Positions 29,301-39,498 of a stretch of 64,000 bases of DNA are shown in pieces. The translations under genes and the position numbers were made by a program. Within the stretch, counting starts at the first letter, position 1, and every line of letters starts with the position of its first letter. The notes below the pieces were generated by a model, which did not search any database, was not told the origin of the DNA, and saw only the letters and a list, made by a program, of their open reading frames with translations. The stretch is taken from the NCBI RefSeq assembly GCF_009380215.1, contig NZ_WHUG01000003.1, forward strand, positions 372,001-436,000, given 5' to 3'. The stretch comes from Rugamonas aquatica (GTDB lineage Bacteria; Pseudomonadota; Gammaproteobacteria; Burkholderiales; Burkholderiaceae_D).

Positions 29301-32300
29301 ACTTGGGCCACCGCCAGCGGCAGCACCGGCAGCGCCGCCTGGACGCTGGCCGGCCAGACCATCAGCGGCAGCAACACGCTGCAGGTGCGGGTGGTCGACA
29401 CCGCCGGCAACGCCGGCCCGGCCGGCAGCAGCAGCTATGCGCTCGACACCACCGGGCCGACCGCCTCGCTCAGCACCAACGTCAGCGTGCTGAAAAGCGG
29501 CGAGAGCGCCACCATCACCGTCACCTTCAGCGAGGCGCCGAGCGGCCTGGCGCTGGCCGACTTCACGCCGGTCGGCGGCACGCTGGGCGGCCTGGCGGTC
29601 ACCGCCAATCCGCTGGTCTACACGCTGGAGTTCACGCCGAACGCGGGCCTGAGCGGCTTGCTGGGCGGCGTGTCGCTGGCGGCCGGCAGCTACACCGACG
29701 CCGCCGGCAACAGCGGCGCCGGCGCCGCCTCGGCGGCGATCTCGATCACCACGCTGGGCCCCAGCGTCATCGTCACCAGCGACGCCGCCGCGCTCAGGAC
29801 CGGCGAGACGGCCACGCTGACCTTCACCTTCAGCAGCCAGCCGCTCGGCTTCACGGCATCCGACATCGTCGCCAGCGGCGGCGCCGTCAGCGGCCTGGCG
29901 GCCACCGCCAATCCGCTGGTGTACACCGCGCTGTTCACGCCGGGCGCCAACGTCAGCGGCCTGGCCTCGGTCACGGTGGCCGGCGGCAGCTACACCGACC
30001 TGCTGGGCAACCAGGGCGGCGCCGCCGTCACGCCGGTGATCGCGGTCGACACGCGCGCGCCCACGCTGGCCATCACCAGCGACCTGGCGGCGGTGCACAT
30101 CGGCGACACCGCCACCGTCAGCTTCACCTTCAGCGAACTGCCGGTGGGCTTCGCCGCCGGCGATATCGCCACCACCGGCGGCACGCTGAGCGGCTTCGGC
30201 GTGACCGCCAACCCGCTGGTGTACACCGCCATCTTCACGCCGGCGGCGGGCGTGGCCAGCGGCGCCGCCAGCATCACGGTGGCCGGCGGCAGCTACTTCG
30301 ACGTCGCCGGCAACGGCGGCGTGGCCGGCGCCACGCCGTCCATCGCCATCGACACGCTGGCGCCCACGGTCACCGTCGGCGGCGTGGCGTTTTCCGCCGA
30401 CACCGGCGCCAGCGCTTCCGACCTGGTGACGCGCACCGCCGCGCAGACCGTCTCCGGCACGCTGAGCGCGGCGCTGCTGGCGGGCGAGGTGGTGCAGGTG
30501 TCGCTGGACCACGGCCTGACCTGGCAGAACGCCAGCGGCGGCGCCGGCAGCGGCAGCTGGTCGCTGGCCGGCGTCACGCTGGCCGGCAGCGACACGCTGC
30601 AGGTGCGCGTCAACGACGCCGCCGGCAACCACGGCGCCGCCCTCTCGGCCGCCTATGTGCTGGACAGCGCGGCGCCGACGGTGCTGGTGGCCAGCGACCT
30701 GGCGGCGCTCAACGCCGGCCAGCACGCCAACCTGACCTTCACCTTCAGCGAGGCGCCCAGCGGCTTGACGCTCGCTTCCCTGAGCGCCACCGGCGGCGCC
30801 GTCAGCGGCCTGGCCGCCACCGCCAATCCGCTGGTGTACACGGCGGTGTTCACGCCCGCCGCCGGCCAGTCCGGCGTCAGCGCCTCGGTCGCGGTCAACG
30901 CCGGCGGCTATACCGACCTGGCGGGCAACGGCGGCCAGTCCGGCGCCTCGCTGCCGATCGTGATCAACAGCGCGCTGCCGTCGGTGCTCATCACCAGCAG
31001 CGCGGCCGCGCTGAAGAGCGGCGAAACGGCGCTGATCAGCTTTACCTTCAGCACGCCGCCGACCGGCTTCACCGCCGCCGATATCGCCGTCAGCGCCGGC
31101 ACCGGCGCGCTGAGCGGCTTCGCCGCCACCGCCAATCCGCTGGTGTACACGGCGCTGTTCACGCCGGCCGCCGGCCAGGCCGCCGCCAGCGCCGCCGTCA
31201 GCGTGACGGGCGGCAGCTACACCGACATCTTCGGCAACAACGGCGGGGGCGGCAGCTCGCCGGCCATCGCCATCGACACGCTGGCGCCGACGGTCGCCAT
31301 CAGCAGCAGCGCGGCCGGCGTCAAGATCGGCGAAACCGCCGTCATCACCTTTACCTTCAGCGAGCAGCCGGTGGGCTTCAGCGCCGGCGACATCGCCGTC
31401 ACCGGCGGCGCCTTGAGCGGGCTGGCGGCCAGCGCCAATCCGCTGGTGTACACGGCGCTGTTCACGCCGACGGCGGGCCTGCAAAGCACGGCCGCCAGCA
31501 TCGCCATCGGCGCCGGCGCCTTCGCCGACCTGGCGGGCAACAGCGCCACGGCGGGCGCCTCGCCGGCGCTGACGGTGGACACGCTGGCGCCGACCGCCGT
31601 CGCCAACGCCGTGCTGTTCTCGGCCGACACCGGCGCCAGCGCCACCGACCTGGTCACCAGGACCGCCGCGCAAACCATCAGCGGCACGCTGGCGACGGCG
31701 CTGGGCGCGGGCGAGGTGGTCGAGGTCTCGCTGGACAACGGCGCCAGCTGGAGCGCCGCCGCCGCCGGCGCCGGCAACAGCTGGACGCTGGCCGGGCAGA
31801 CGCTGGCCGGCAGCAATACGCTGCAGGTGCGCGTCAGCGACGCCGCCGGCAACCACGGCGCCGCGTTCTCCACCGCCTATGTGCTGGACAACACGGCGCC
31901 GACCGCCACCATCGTCAGCAGCGCCGCCGCACTCAAGGCCGGCGAGACGGCCACGCTGACCTTCACCTTCAGCGAAGCGCCGTCCGGCCTGGGCGCCGGC
32001 AGCGTCACCGTCAGCGGCGGCGTGCTGGGTGCCTTCAGCGCCACCGCCAACCCGCTGGTGTACACCGCGCTGTTCACGCCGACGCCGGGCGTCGACGGCG
32101 GCAGCGCCAGCATCGCGCTCAACGCCGGCGGCTACAGCGACACCGCCGGCAACGCCGGCGCCGGCTACACGCTGCCGGCGATCGCGGTCGACACCCAGGC
32201 GCCGTCGATCGCCGGGGCGTCGGTGGCGCTGTCGGTCGACAGCGGCATCGCCGCCGACCTGGTCACCAACGTCGCGGCGCAAACCCTGAGCGGTACGCTG

Positions 32301-35300
32301 AGCGGCAACCTGTCGGCCGGCGAAACGGTGGAAGTCTCGCTGGACAACGGCGCCAGCTGGAGCGCCGCGGCGGGCGCCGTGGGCACGGCCGCGTGGACGC
32401 TGGCCGGGCAGACGCTGACGGCCGGCGCCGGCCACCAGGTGCAGGTGCGCGTCAGCGACGCCGCCGGCAACCACGGCGCGGTCGCCAGCAGCGCCTATGT
32501 GCTGGACCAGACCGCGCCGACGCTGCAGATCAGCAGCAGCAAGACGGTGCTCAACAGCGCCGAAACCGCCACGCTGACCTTCACCTTCAGCGAGGCGCCG
32601 CAGGGCTTTACCGCCGGCGCCATCGCCGCCACCGGTGGCGCCATCAGCGGCTTCGCCGCCACCGCCAATCCGCTGGTGTACACCGCCGTGTTCACGCCGA
32701 CGGCGGGACAGGCGGCCGGCGTCGGCGCGGTCAGCGTGACGGCGGGCGCCTACAGCGACGCCGCCGGCAACGGCGGCCTGGCCGGCGCCGGGCCGGCGAT
32801 CAGCTATGCGACCGTGGCGCCGGGCGTGGCCATCAGCAGCGACGTCAGCGCGCTGCACGCCGGCCAGACCGCCACCATCAGCTTCAAGTTCAGCGTGCCG
32901 CCGCTGGGCTTCACCGCGTCCGACATCAGCACCAGCAACGGCACGCTGGGCGCGCTGACGGCCACCGCCGATCCGCTGCTCTACACCGCCGTGTTCACGC
33001 CGGCCGCCAACCTGGCCGGCGGCGGCGGCGGCGTCAGCATCGGGCCCGGCCTGTTCGTCGACGGCCTGGGCAACGCCGGCACCGCCGCCGCCATGGCGCC
33101 GATCAGCATCGACACGCTGGCGCCGACGCTGGCCATCACCAGCAGCGCGGCGTCGCTCAACAGCGGTTCGACGGCGCTGATCACCTTCACCTTCAGCGAG
33201 GCGCCGCCGGTGTTCAGCCTGGGCGACATCACGGTTGCCAACGGCACGCTGGCCAACCTGACGCAGAGCGCCAACCCGCTGGTGTACACGGCGGTGTTCA
33301 CGCCGGGCGCCAACATCGCCGCCGGCGCCGCCACCATTGCCGTCATCGGCGGCGCCTACACCGACCTGGCCGGCAACGGCGGCGGCGCCGCGCCCACGCC
33401 CAGCATCAGCATCGATACGCTGGCGCCCACCATCGGCGGCGCCAGCCTGCTGTTCTCGGCCGATACCGGCAGCAGCAGCACCGACCTGGTCACGCGCACC
33501 GCCGCGCAAACCATCGCCGGCACCGTCAACGGCCTGCTGGCCGTGGGCGACGTGGTGGAGGTTTCGTTCGACAGCGGCGCCAGCTGGGTCGGCGCCAGCG
33601 CCGCCGCCGGCAGCAACAGCTGGGTGCTGGCCGGGCAGACGCTGGGCGGCAGCGGCACGCTGCAGGTGCGCGTCAGCGACGCCAACGGCAACCACGGCGC
33701 CGTCTACGCGCGCGCCTATGTGCTCGACACCACCGCGCCCACGGTCGCCGTCAGCAGCGACACCGCCACCTTGCGCAACGGCCAGGCGGCCACCATCAGC
33801 TTCACCTTCAGCGAGGCGCCGGCCGGCTTCACGCTGGGCGACCTGATCGCCACCGGCGGCACGCTGAGCGGCTTCACCGCCACCGCCAATCCGCTGGTCT
33901 ACACGGTGCTGCTGACGCCGACCCCGGGCCTGACCGGCGCCGCCGGCGTCACGCTGGGCAACGGCCTGTACGCGGACGCCGCCGGCAACAGCGGCAGCGG
34001 CGCCAGTTCGCCGGCGATCAGCGTCGACACCATCGCGCCGACGCTGGCCATCGCCGCCAGCAGCGCCGCGCTCAAGGCCGGCGACACCGCCGTCATCACC
34101 TTCACCTTCAGCGACGCGCCGGCGGCGTTCACGCTGGCCGACGTCAGCGCCAGCCACGGCACGCTGAGCGGGCTGGCCGCCGGCCCCGACCCGCGCGTGT
34201 ACACCGCCGTCTTCACGCCGGACGCCGGCACGGCCGCCGCCAGCGCCGTCATCAGCGTGGCCGGCGGCGTGTACGCGGATGCGGCCGGCAATACCGGTTC
34301 CAGCGTCAGCAGCGGCGCCATCGCCATCGACACGCTGGCGCCCACCACCTCCGGCGCCACGGTCGCCTTCTCGGCCGATTACGGCGCCAGCGGCAGCGAC
34401 CTGGTGACCAACGCCGTCGGCCAGGTCATCAGCGGCACGCTGGACGCGCCGCTGGCCGCCGGCGAGCAGGTGCAGGTCTCGCTGGACAACGGCGCCAGCT
34501 GGCTGAACGCCGTCGGCGCCGCCGGCTTCAGCAACTGGGCGCTGGCGCCGCAGCTGCTGAACGGCAGCGGCACGCTGCAGGTGCGGGTGGCCGACGCCGC
34601 CGGCAACCACGGCCCGGCCTTCAGCGCCGGCTATGTGCTGGATCTGGTGGCGCCGACCATGACCGTCACCAGCAGCGCCGCCGCGCTCAAGGCCGGCGAC
34701 AGCGCCACGCTGACCTTCACCTTCAGCGAAGCACCGACCGGCTTCACGCAGGCCGACCTGGTGGCGCTCAACGGCACGCTGAACGGCTTCACGGCCACCG
34801 CCAACCCGCTGGTCTACACCGTCGTGCTGACGCCGTCGGCGGGCCTGGGCGGCGCCAGCGCCGGCGTGACGCTGGCGGCCGGCCTGTACACCGATGTCGC
34901 CGGCAACCTCGGCGCGGCGATGGCCTCGCCGCTGATCGCCATCGACACCCAGCCGCCCACGGTGGCCATCAGCACCAGCGCCACCCAGCTCAAGATCGGC
35001 GAGCTGGCCACCATCACCTTCACCTTCAACGAGGCGCCGCTGGGCTTCACGGCCGGCGACGTCGCCGTTACCGGCGGCACCCTGAGCGGCTTCGGCCTGA
35101 CCGCCAATCCGCTGGTGTACACGGCGCTGTTCACGCCGACGCCGGGCGTGGCCGGCGGCACCGCCAGCATCGCCATCGGCGTCGGCGGCTACCTGGACGC
35201 CGCCGGCAACCCGGGCCTGGCGGCGGCGGCGCCGGCGATCCAGTTCAGCACCCTGGCGCCCGCCACCGTCAGCGCCGGCGTGGCCTTCAACGCCGACACG

Positions 35301-38300
35301 GGCGTCTTCAACAACGACCTGGTGACCAGCAGCGCGCTGCAGACCATCAGCGGCACGCTGGACGCCAACCTGGCCGCCGGCGAGATCGTCGAGGTCTCGC
35401 TGGACAACGGCGTCAGCTGGAGTACGGCGCTCGCCGCCGCCGGCTCCCCGGCCTGGGCGCTGGGGCCGCTGGTGCTGGGCGGCAGCGGCGTGCTGCAGGT
35501 GCGCGTGACCGACGCCGCCGGCAACCACGGCGCCGCCAGCGCCAACGCCTATGTGCTGGACAGCGGCGCGCCCGGCGTCGCCATCAGCTCCGACGCCGCG
35601 GCGTTGAAGGCCGGCGACAGCGCCACGCTGACCTTCACCTTCACCGAGGCGCCGCAGGGCTTCACCACGGCCGACGTGGTGGCGGTCGGCGGCGTCAAGG
35701 GCGCGCTGACGGCCACCGCCAATCCGCTGGTCTACACGATGAGCTACACGCCGACGGCCGGTTTCAGCGGCGTCGGCGGCGTGACGCTGACGGCCGCCAG
35801 CTACACCGACCTGGCCGGCAACCCCGGCGCCGGCGCCGCCGGCCCCGCGCTCAGCGTCGACGCCCAGCCGCCCACGCTGTCCATCACCAGCAGCAGCACG
35901 GCGCTCAAGGCTGGCGACAGCGCCACGCTGACCTTCACCTTCAGCGAGGCGCCGCTGGGCTTCGCGGCCGGCGACATCACGGTCAGCGGCGGCACCATCG
36001 GCGGCTTCACCGCCACCGCCAATCCGCTGGTCTACACCGCCGTGTTCACGCCGACGCCCGGCACCGCGGCCGGCAGCGCCGTGATCGGCGTGGCGTCCGG
36101 CGTCTACAGCGACGCCGCCGGCAACGGCGGCGCCTCCGGCAGCGCGCCGGCCATCGTCATCGACACGCTGGCGCCGCTGTCGGCGGTCAACGGCGCGATC
36201 GCGTTTTCCGCCGATACCGGCATCAGCAACAGCGACCTGATTACCTCGGTGGCGGTGCAAACCGTCAGCGGCACGCTGTCGGCGCCGCTGGCCGCCGGCG
36301 AGACGGTGCAGGTCTCGTTCGACAACGGCGCCAGCTGGCAGGCCGCCGCCGTCAGCGGCACCGGCTGGTCGGCCGGCGCCACCTTGACCGGCAGCGGCGT
36401 GATGCGCCTGTACGTGAGCGACGCCGCCGGCAACCACAGTCCGGAAATCGTCCAGGCCTACCAGTACGACGCCACGCCGCCGACGGTGGCCATCACCGCC
36501 TCGTCGGCGGTGGCCAACGGCATGGCGCCGACCACCATCACCTTCACCTTCAGCGAGGCGCCGCAGGGCTTCACGGCGGCCGACCTGACGGTCAGCGGCG
36601 GCACCATCGGCGCCGTGACGGCCACCGCCGATCCGCTGGTCTACACCGTGCAGTTCACGCCGACGCCGGGCCAGGCCAGCGGCACCGCCACCATCACGCT
36701 GACCGGCGGCGGCTATGTCGACGCCGCCGGCAACAACGGCGCCGGCAACGCGCTGCCGGCGCTGTCGATCGACACCGTGGCGCCCACCGCCACCGCGGGC
36801 AGCGTGCAGTTCTCTTCCGACAGCGGCACGCCCGGCGACATGATTACCAACAATCCCAACCAGACGCTGACCGGCACCCTGAGCGCGCCGCTGGCGGCCG
36901 GCGACGTGGTGCAGGTGTCGCTGGACAATGGCGTCAACTGGAACCTCGCCGCCGTCAGCGGCACCACGTGGACGCTGGCCGGCCGCACGCTGCAGGGCAG
37001 CGGCCACATGGTGGTGCGCGTCAGCGACGCCGCCGGCAATGTCAGCACGCCGATGGTGATGCCGTATGTGCTCGACACCCAGGCGCCGACCGTCACCATC
37101 ACCAGCAGCGTGGCGCAGGTGGGCGAAGGCGGCAGCGCGCAGATCACGCTGACGCTGAGCGATCCCGGCGTGCTGACGCTGGCCGACATCGGCGTCAGCG
37201 GCGGCACCTTGTCCAACCTGAGCGGCGGCGGCACCGTCTATACGGTGACGCTGACGCCGCCGCCGTTCAGCGTCACGCCGATCACCGTGAGCGTGGCCGG
37301 CCACCTGTTCAGCGATGCGGCCGGCAACGCCAGCGCGGCGGCCGCGCCGCTGCAACTGGCCGTCAACACCTTCCCGACGCCGATCACCGGCACGCCGTCG
37401 ACCGTCGACGGCGTGCAGATCATGACGCAGACCGGCGTCGATCCGCGCACCGGCTTGGCGACGCGCACCGTGACGGTGCCCGTCGTCAGCAGCACGCGGC
37501 CCGAGGACCACAGCACGCCGCATGCGAACCTGGCCGACATTCCGCTCGGCCTGGCCGCCGCCGGCGCGGCGCCGGGCACCAGCCTGGTGGTCAGCCTGCC
37601 GGTCGGCATCGGGCTGGAGGCGGCCGGGCCGTCGGTGCTGCTGAACGGCGCCATCGCGCTGACGGACCTGATCGGCCGCATCGACGACCATACGCTGCAG
37701 GGACAGGCGACGCGCGCGGCGATGGAGGCGCAGGCCGGCATCTACCTGGCCAGCCTGGCGCCGGGCGTGCAGCTGCAGCATGGCACGCTGACGCTGGCCG
37801 CCGGCAGCGCGGCGGCCGGCGGCGCCGAGATCATGATTACCGGCACGGACCCCGCCACCGCGTCGGCGACGGGCGGCGCGCTGCACGACACGCTGCATGA
37901 CACGGCCGCCGGCGGCACCGCCATCGCGCTGGTGATCGATGCGCGCGCGCTGCCGCAGGGCATAGGGCTGCAGCTGGCCGACATCGATTTCGCCGCCATC
38001 ATCGGCGCGGCGACGGTGCACGGCGGCGCCGGCCAGAACTTCTTCATCGGCGACGACGCCGCGCAGCGCATCGTGCTGGCCGACGGCGGCGGCAACGACA
38101 CCCTGTACGGCAACGGCGGCAACGACGTGCTGGGCACCGCCGGCGGCCGCGATTACCTCGACGGCGGCGCCGGCAACGACATCCTGTTCGGCGGCGCCGG
38201 CAACGATGCGCTCAACGGCGGCGCCGACAACGACACCCTGCAGGGCGGCCGCAGCGACACCGGCCAGTGGCAGTTCTACCTGAACGCCGCCGGCGTGGTG

Positions 38301-39392
38301 GTGGGCCGCCACCAGATGGCCTTGACCGATGCGGCGGCGACGGAGACCGTCAGCGCCGCGCAGCTGAACCTGGAGGTCGCCACGCTGGGCTTTGCCGGCC
38401 CCAGGGCCTCCAACCTGCAAGACCTGTCGCTGATGTACCACGCCGCCTTCCACCGCGCGCCGGACCTCGATGGCCTGAGCTACTGGAGCAACAGCGGCCG
38501 CACGCCGCCGCAGTTCGCCGCCGACTTCCTGCGATCGCCGGAAGCGCTGGGCGGCATCATGACCCTGAATAACCATGACTTCGTGGTGCGGCTGCTGCAG
38601 AACAGCGTGGACCGCGCCGGCACGGCGGCGGAGCTGTCGCACTGGATCGGCATGCTGGACGCGGCGCCGGGCGACATGCAGGTGCGCGGCGCGGTCTTCA
38701 TCGACATCGCGCTGACCGCCGAACACCGCGCGGACTATGTCACGGCCGACGGCATGATCCTGGGCGGCGAGCTGCTGGCCGACGAGCGGGGCTGGATTGC
38801 CGGCTCCGGCGACGACCGCCTGCAGGGCGGCGGCGGCAACGACCTGCTGGTCGGCGGCGACGGCGTCGATACCGTGGTGTATGGCGACGCGGCGTCCAGC
38901 TACAACGTGGTGCTGGGCCGCAACGGCGACGTGATGATAGGCGAGCCCGATGGCGGCCGGGATACGCTGCGCCAGATCGAGCGCGGCGAGTTCAAGGGCG
39001 GCGAGACGGTGGACCTCGGCTTCACGCAGGCGTCGGCCAAGGCGCTGCAGGAACTGGGCATGATGTACCACCTGACGCTGAACCGCGCGGCGGACCTGGA
39101 AGGCTTCCAGTTCTGGCTGGCCACGGGGGCGAGCGGCAGCGTGCTGGCGCAGGGCTTCACGGATTCGCCGGAGATGGCGCGGCGCTTCGGCCAGCTCGAC
39201 GACGCCGGCTTCGTCAAGCTGCTGTACCAGAACACGGTGCGGCACGATCCCGACGCCGCCACGCTGGCGCAATGGGACAGCTTCCTGGACAGCCATAGCC
39301 GCGCCGACCTGGTGGCGCTGCTGGCCAACGACGTGACGCTGGTCGGCAGCCAGTACGGCACGGACGGCATGAATCTGATAGGCAGCTTGTAA
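26307..39392 (+). CDS. Giant Ig-like repeat surface/secreted protein with DUF4347, RTX and DUF4214 domains
   Basis: 4361 residues. Order: DUF4347 domain (about 12-170, with the IVSHGAAGRMQLG and LLLYGCDLAQGADG motifs); a beta-rich spacer; two related segments (VLSVTATGI, VLSVTGTNL; about 355-590); cadherin-like segments (about 595-850). Then about 28 Ig-like modules of two kinds (850-3690). A linker precedes RTX nonapeptides (GGNDTLYGNGGND; about 3924-3980). DUF4214 (about 4031-4150), a second short RTX block and a terminal DUF4214 (about 4248-4361) follow. No Sec signal is seen; the RTX C-terminus points to type I secretion, but no such exporter is nearby. Probably an adhesin or biofilm protein binding calcium. 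The ATG follows GGAG by eight bases. Confidence 0.92.
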   Translation: MRDQAPAYKSVLFIDAGVAGAAALADGVADDVLVVRLAGWRDGVEQIADVLRRMEGLDLDSIQIVSHGAAGRMQLGTAILDGDGLARYADALREWGGALRPGGDLLLYGCDLAQGADGRAFVDGLAAASGADVAASTNVTGAGGDWQLEYSSGGIEAAGALGVQAELAYDHSLALVNGGVNGTINFTTSSTVNLLSVTGLTAGAVVHVDNILGLGLDVYAQSALGGGVTVANADGFSVLGVPVADDRLTVNGSLLSPVTYVDLRANSGVFDMVSLKLGSGNLVGNLLGTIVYTVYALDANYQPNGVGVSLLSLVVNEYGLLNFASMANFKGIYGVRIVNPLGFEVGIDDLTIANARPANTVTSAAYDAGTGVLSVTATGIHAGDAIDPGKFTITGQGGASYTLTSPVVSAASGTQVSVTLNAADKLAIAGILNNNGASGVDGTAFNLAAAANWDGNLSGGDDLTGNAISVANVQLPTITSASYNAATHVLSVTGTNLVGVAGAANDITVAKLALKGEGGVTRLLSTSGNVDVTSATSFSVTLSGADIAAVAALLNKNGTQSAGGTGYLLSAGDDWNSVIGNANIAVGGVGVAVSNTSNSAPTISGAAAAGVGDNATLQPFGAVTVADVNGDNVSLTISYNSANGVLSGAGLAGSAGSYTLSAATPAALTATLRALVFTPTANQAAVGVGVATTFTLTPTDSNGLAGSANSATVVTATSVNDAPVLAGTAAAQGMTAGGTLHPFGAVTLNDPDVGASVIVTIAPDSAAKGFFTAASLSASGFSTIDGGLTYTHAAAAPGAAQAALQALVFQSTAGLSATTTFTVSINDGSVIVSNSATTVVSATASTTTALTVAFSADSGVSATDLITNVAAQTISGTLSGALAVGESVQVSLDNGVSWTSATAAAGSSSWLLAGQTLSGSGTLQVRVTNVGGSSTPLSHSYALDTTAPATASATVAFSADSGVAGDLITSTAAQTISGTLNAGLAAGEHVEVSLNNGATWATASGSTGSAAWTLAGQTISGSNTLQVRVVDTAGNAGPAGSSSYALDTTGPTASLSTNVSVLKSGESATITVTFSEAPSGLALADFTPVGGTLGGLAVTANPLVYTLEFTPNAGLSGLLGGVSLAAGSYTDAAGNSGAGAASAAISITTLGPSVIVTSDAAALRTGETATLTFTFSSQPLGFTASDIVASGGAVSGLAATANPLVYTALFTPGANVSGLASVTVAGGSYTDLLGNQGGAAVTPVIAVDTRAPTLAITSDLAAVHIGDTATVSFTFSELPVGFAAGDIATTGGTLSGFGVTANPLVYTAIFTPAAGVASGAASITVAGGSYFDVAGNGGVAGATPSIAIDTLAPTVTVGGVAFSADTGASASDLVTRTAAQTVSGTLSAALLAGEVVQVSLDHGLTWQNASGGAGSGSWSLAGVTLAGSDTLQVRVNDAAGNHGAALSAAYVLDSAAPTVLVASDLAALNAGQHANLTFTFSEAPSGLTLASLSATGGAVSGLAATANPLVYTAVFTPAAGQSGVSASVAVNAGGYTDLAGNGGQSGASLPIVINSALPSVLITSSAAALKSGETALISFTFSTPPTGFTAADIAVSAGTGALSGFAATANPLVYTALFTPAAGQAAASAAVSVTGGSYTDIFGNNGGGGSSPAIAIDTLAPTVAISSSAAGVKIGETAVITFTFSEQPVGFSAGDIAVTGGALSGLAASANPLVYTALFTPTAGLQSTAASIAIGAGAFADLAGNSATAGASPALTVDTLAPTAVANAVLFSADTGASATDLVTRTAAQTISGTLATALGAGEVVEVSLDNGASWSAAAAGAGNSWTLAGQTLAGSNTLQVRVSDAAGNHGAAFSTAYVLDNTAPTATIVSSAAALKAGETATLTFTFSEAPSGLGAGSVTVSGGVLGAFSATANPLVYTALFTPTPGVDGGSASIALNAGGYSDTAGNAGAGYTLPAIAVDTQAPSIAGASVALSVDSGIAADLVTNVAAQTLSGTLSGNLSAGETVEVSLDNGASWSAAAGAVGTAAWTLAGQTLTAGAGHQVQVRVSDAAGNHGAVASSAYVLDQTAPTLQISSSKTVLNSAETATLTFTFSEAPQGFTAGAIAATGGAISGFAATANPLVYTAVFTPTAGQAAGVGAVSVTAGAYSDAAGNGGLAGAGPAISYATVAPGVAISSDVSALHAGQTATISFKFSVPPLGFTASDISTSNGTLGALTATADPLLYTAVFTPAANLAGGGGGVSIGPGLFVDGLGNAGTAAAMAPISIDTLAPTLAITSSAASLNSGSTALITFTFSEAPPVFSLGDITVANGTLANLTQSANPLVYTAVFTPGANIAAGAATIAVIGGAYTDLAGNGGGAAPTPSISIDTLAPTIGGASLLFSADTGSSSTDLVTRTAAQTIAGTVNGLLAVGDVVEVSFDSGASWVGASAAAGSNSWVLAGQTLGGSGTLQVRVSDANGNHGAVYARAYVLDTTAPTVAVSSDTATLRNGQAATISFTFSEAPAGFTLGDLIATGGTLSGFTATANPLVYTVLLTPTPGLTGAAGVTLGNGLYADAAGNSGSGASSPAISVDTIAPTLAIAASSAALKAGDTAVITFTFSDAPAAFTLADVSASHGTLSGLAAGPDPRVYTAVFTPDAGTAAASAVISVAGGVYADAAGNTGSSVSSGAIAIDTLAPTTSGATVAFSADYGASGSDLVTNAVGQVISGTLDAPLAAGEQVQVSLDNGASWLNAVGAAGFSNWALAPQLLNGSGTLQVRVADAAGNHGPAFSAGYVLDLVAPTMTVTSSAAALKAGDSATLTFTFSEAPTGFTQADLVALNGTLNGFTATANPLVYTVVLTPSAGLGGASAGVTLAAGLYTDVAGNLGAAMASPLIAIDTQPPTVAISTSATQLKIGELATITFTFNEAPLGFTAGDVAVTGGTLSGFGLTANPLVYTALFTPTPGVAGGTASIAIGVGGYLDAAGNPGLAAAAPAIQFSTLAPATVSAGVAFNADTGVFNNDLVTSSALQTISGTLDANLAAGEIVEVSLDNGVSWSTALAAAGSPAWALGPLVLGGSGVLQVRVTDAAGNHGAASANAYVLDSGAPGVAISSDAAALKAGDSATLTFTFTEAPQGFTTADVVAVGGVKGALTATANPLVYTMSYTPTAGFSGVGGVTLTAASYTDLAGNPGAGAAGPALSVDAQPPTLSITSSSTALKAGDSATLTFTFSEAPLGFAAGDITVSGGTIGGFTATANPLVYTAVFTPTPGTAAGSAVIGVASGVYSDAAGNGGASGSAPAIVIDTLAPLSAVNGAIAFSADTGISNSDLITSVAVQTVSGTLSAPLAAGETVQVSFDNGASWQAAAVSGTGWSAGATLTGSGVMRLYVSDAAGNHSPEIVQAYQYDATPPTVAITASSAVANGMAPTTITFTFSEAPQGFTAADLTVSGGTIGAVTATADPLVYTVQFTPTPGQASGTATITLTGGGYVDAAGNNGAGNALPALSIDTVAPTATAGSVQFSSDSGTPGDMITNNPNQTLTGTLSAPLAAGDVVQVSLDNGVNWNLAAVSGTTWTLAGRTLQGSGHMVVRVSDAAGNVSTPMVMPYVLDTQAPTVTITSSVAQVGEGGSAQITLTLSDPGVLTLADIGVSGGTLSNLSGGGTVYTVTLTPPPFSVTPITVSVAGHLFSDAAGNASAAAAPLQLAVNTFPTPITGTPSTVDGVQIMTQTGVDPRTGLATRTVTVPVVSSTRPEDHSTPHANLADIPLGLAAAGAAPGTSLVVSLPVGIGLEAAGPSVLLNGAIALTDLIGRIDDHTLQGQATRAAMEAQAGIYLASLAPGVQLQHGTLTLAAGSAAAGGAEIMITGTDPATASATGGALHDTLHDTAAGGTAIALVIDARALPQGIGLQLADIDFAAIIGAATVHGGAGQNFFIGDDAAQRIVLADGGGNDTLYGNGGNDVLGTAGGRDYLDGGAGNDILFGGAGNDALNGGADNDTLQGGRSDTGQWQFYLNAAGVVVGRHQMALTDAAATETVSAAQLNLEVATLGFAGPRASNLQDLSLMYHAAFHRAPDLDGLSYWSNSGRTPPQFAADFLRSPEALGGIMTLNNHDFVVRLLQNSVDRAGTAAELSHWIGMLDAAPGDMQVRGAVFIDIALTAEHRADYVTADGMILGGELLADERGWIAGSGDDRLQGGGGNDLLVGGDGVDTVVYGDAASSYNVVLGRNGDVMIGEPDGGRDTLRQIERGEFKGGETVDLGFTQASAKALQELGMMYHLTLNRAADLEGFQFWLATGASGSVLAQGFTDSPEMARRFGQLDDAGFVKLLYQNTVRHDPDAATLAQWDSFLDSHSRADLVALLANDVTLVGSQYGTDGMNLIGSL
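28855..37375 (+). repeat. Coding tandem repeats: two alternating Ig-like module types
   Basis: About 8.5 kb of imperfect direct repeats within the giant gene. Type A (about 100 codons, 18 copies) carries TFTFSEAP, ATANPLVYTAVFTP and YTDAAGN. Type B (about 100 codons, 10 copies) carries AQTISGTL, VEVSLDNGASW and LQVRVSDAAGNHG. Order read by eye: BB AAA B AAA B A B AAA B AA B AA B AA B A B A. Strong conservation at DNA level makes the array prone to recombination and to assembly error. Confidence 0.85.
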
Positions 39393-39498
39393 GCTGCCAT
39401 TCTGCCGGCGGCGAAAACGGTTTTGGCGCACGAGACGGCGCGCGTGCGCGGGCCGAACGCGGGCATACTGTGTCCATGCCGAAGCCGGGAGCGCCGCC

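Noticed and set aside
28855..37375. Possible CRISPR-like or satellite array
   Set aside because: The repeats are about 300 bases, imperfect and in frame, and encode Ig-like modules; there are no spacers or cas genes.
26588..37900. Second forward open frame of 3770 codons inside the giant gene
   Set aside because: Arginine-rich shadow frame produced by the repeats; no domain similarity.
39393..39480. Possible terminator after the giant gene (GCGCACG/CGTGCGC arms)
   Set aside because: There is no T-tract after the hairpin and the loop is long and GC-rich; not convincing as an intrinsic terminator.
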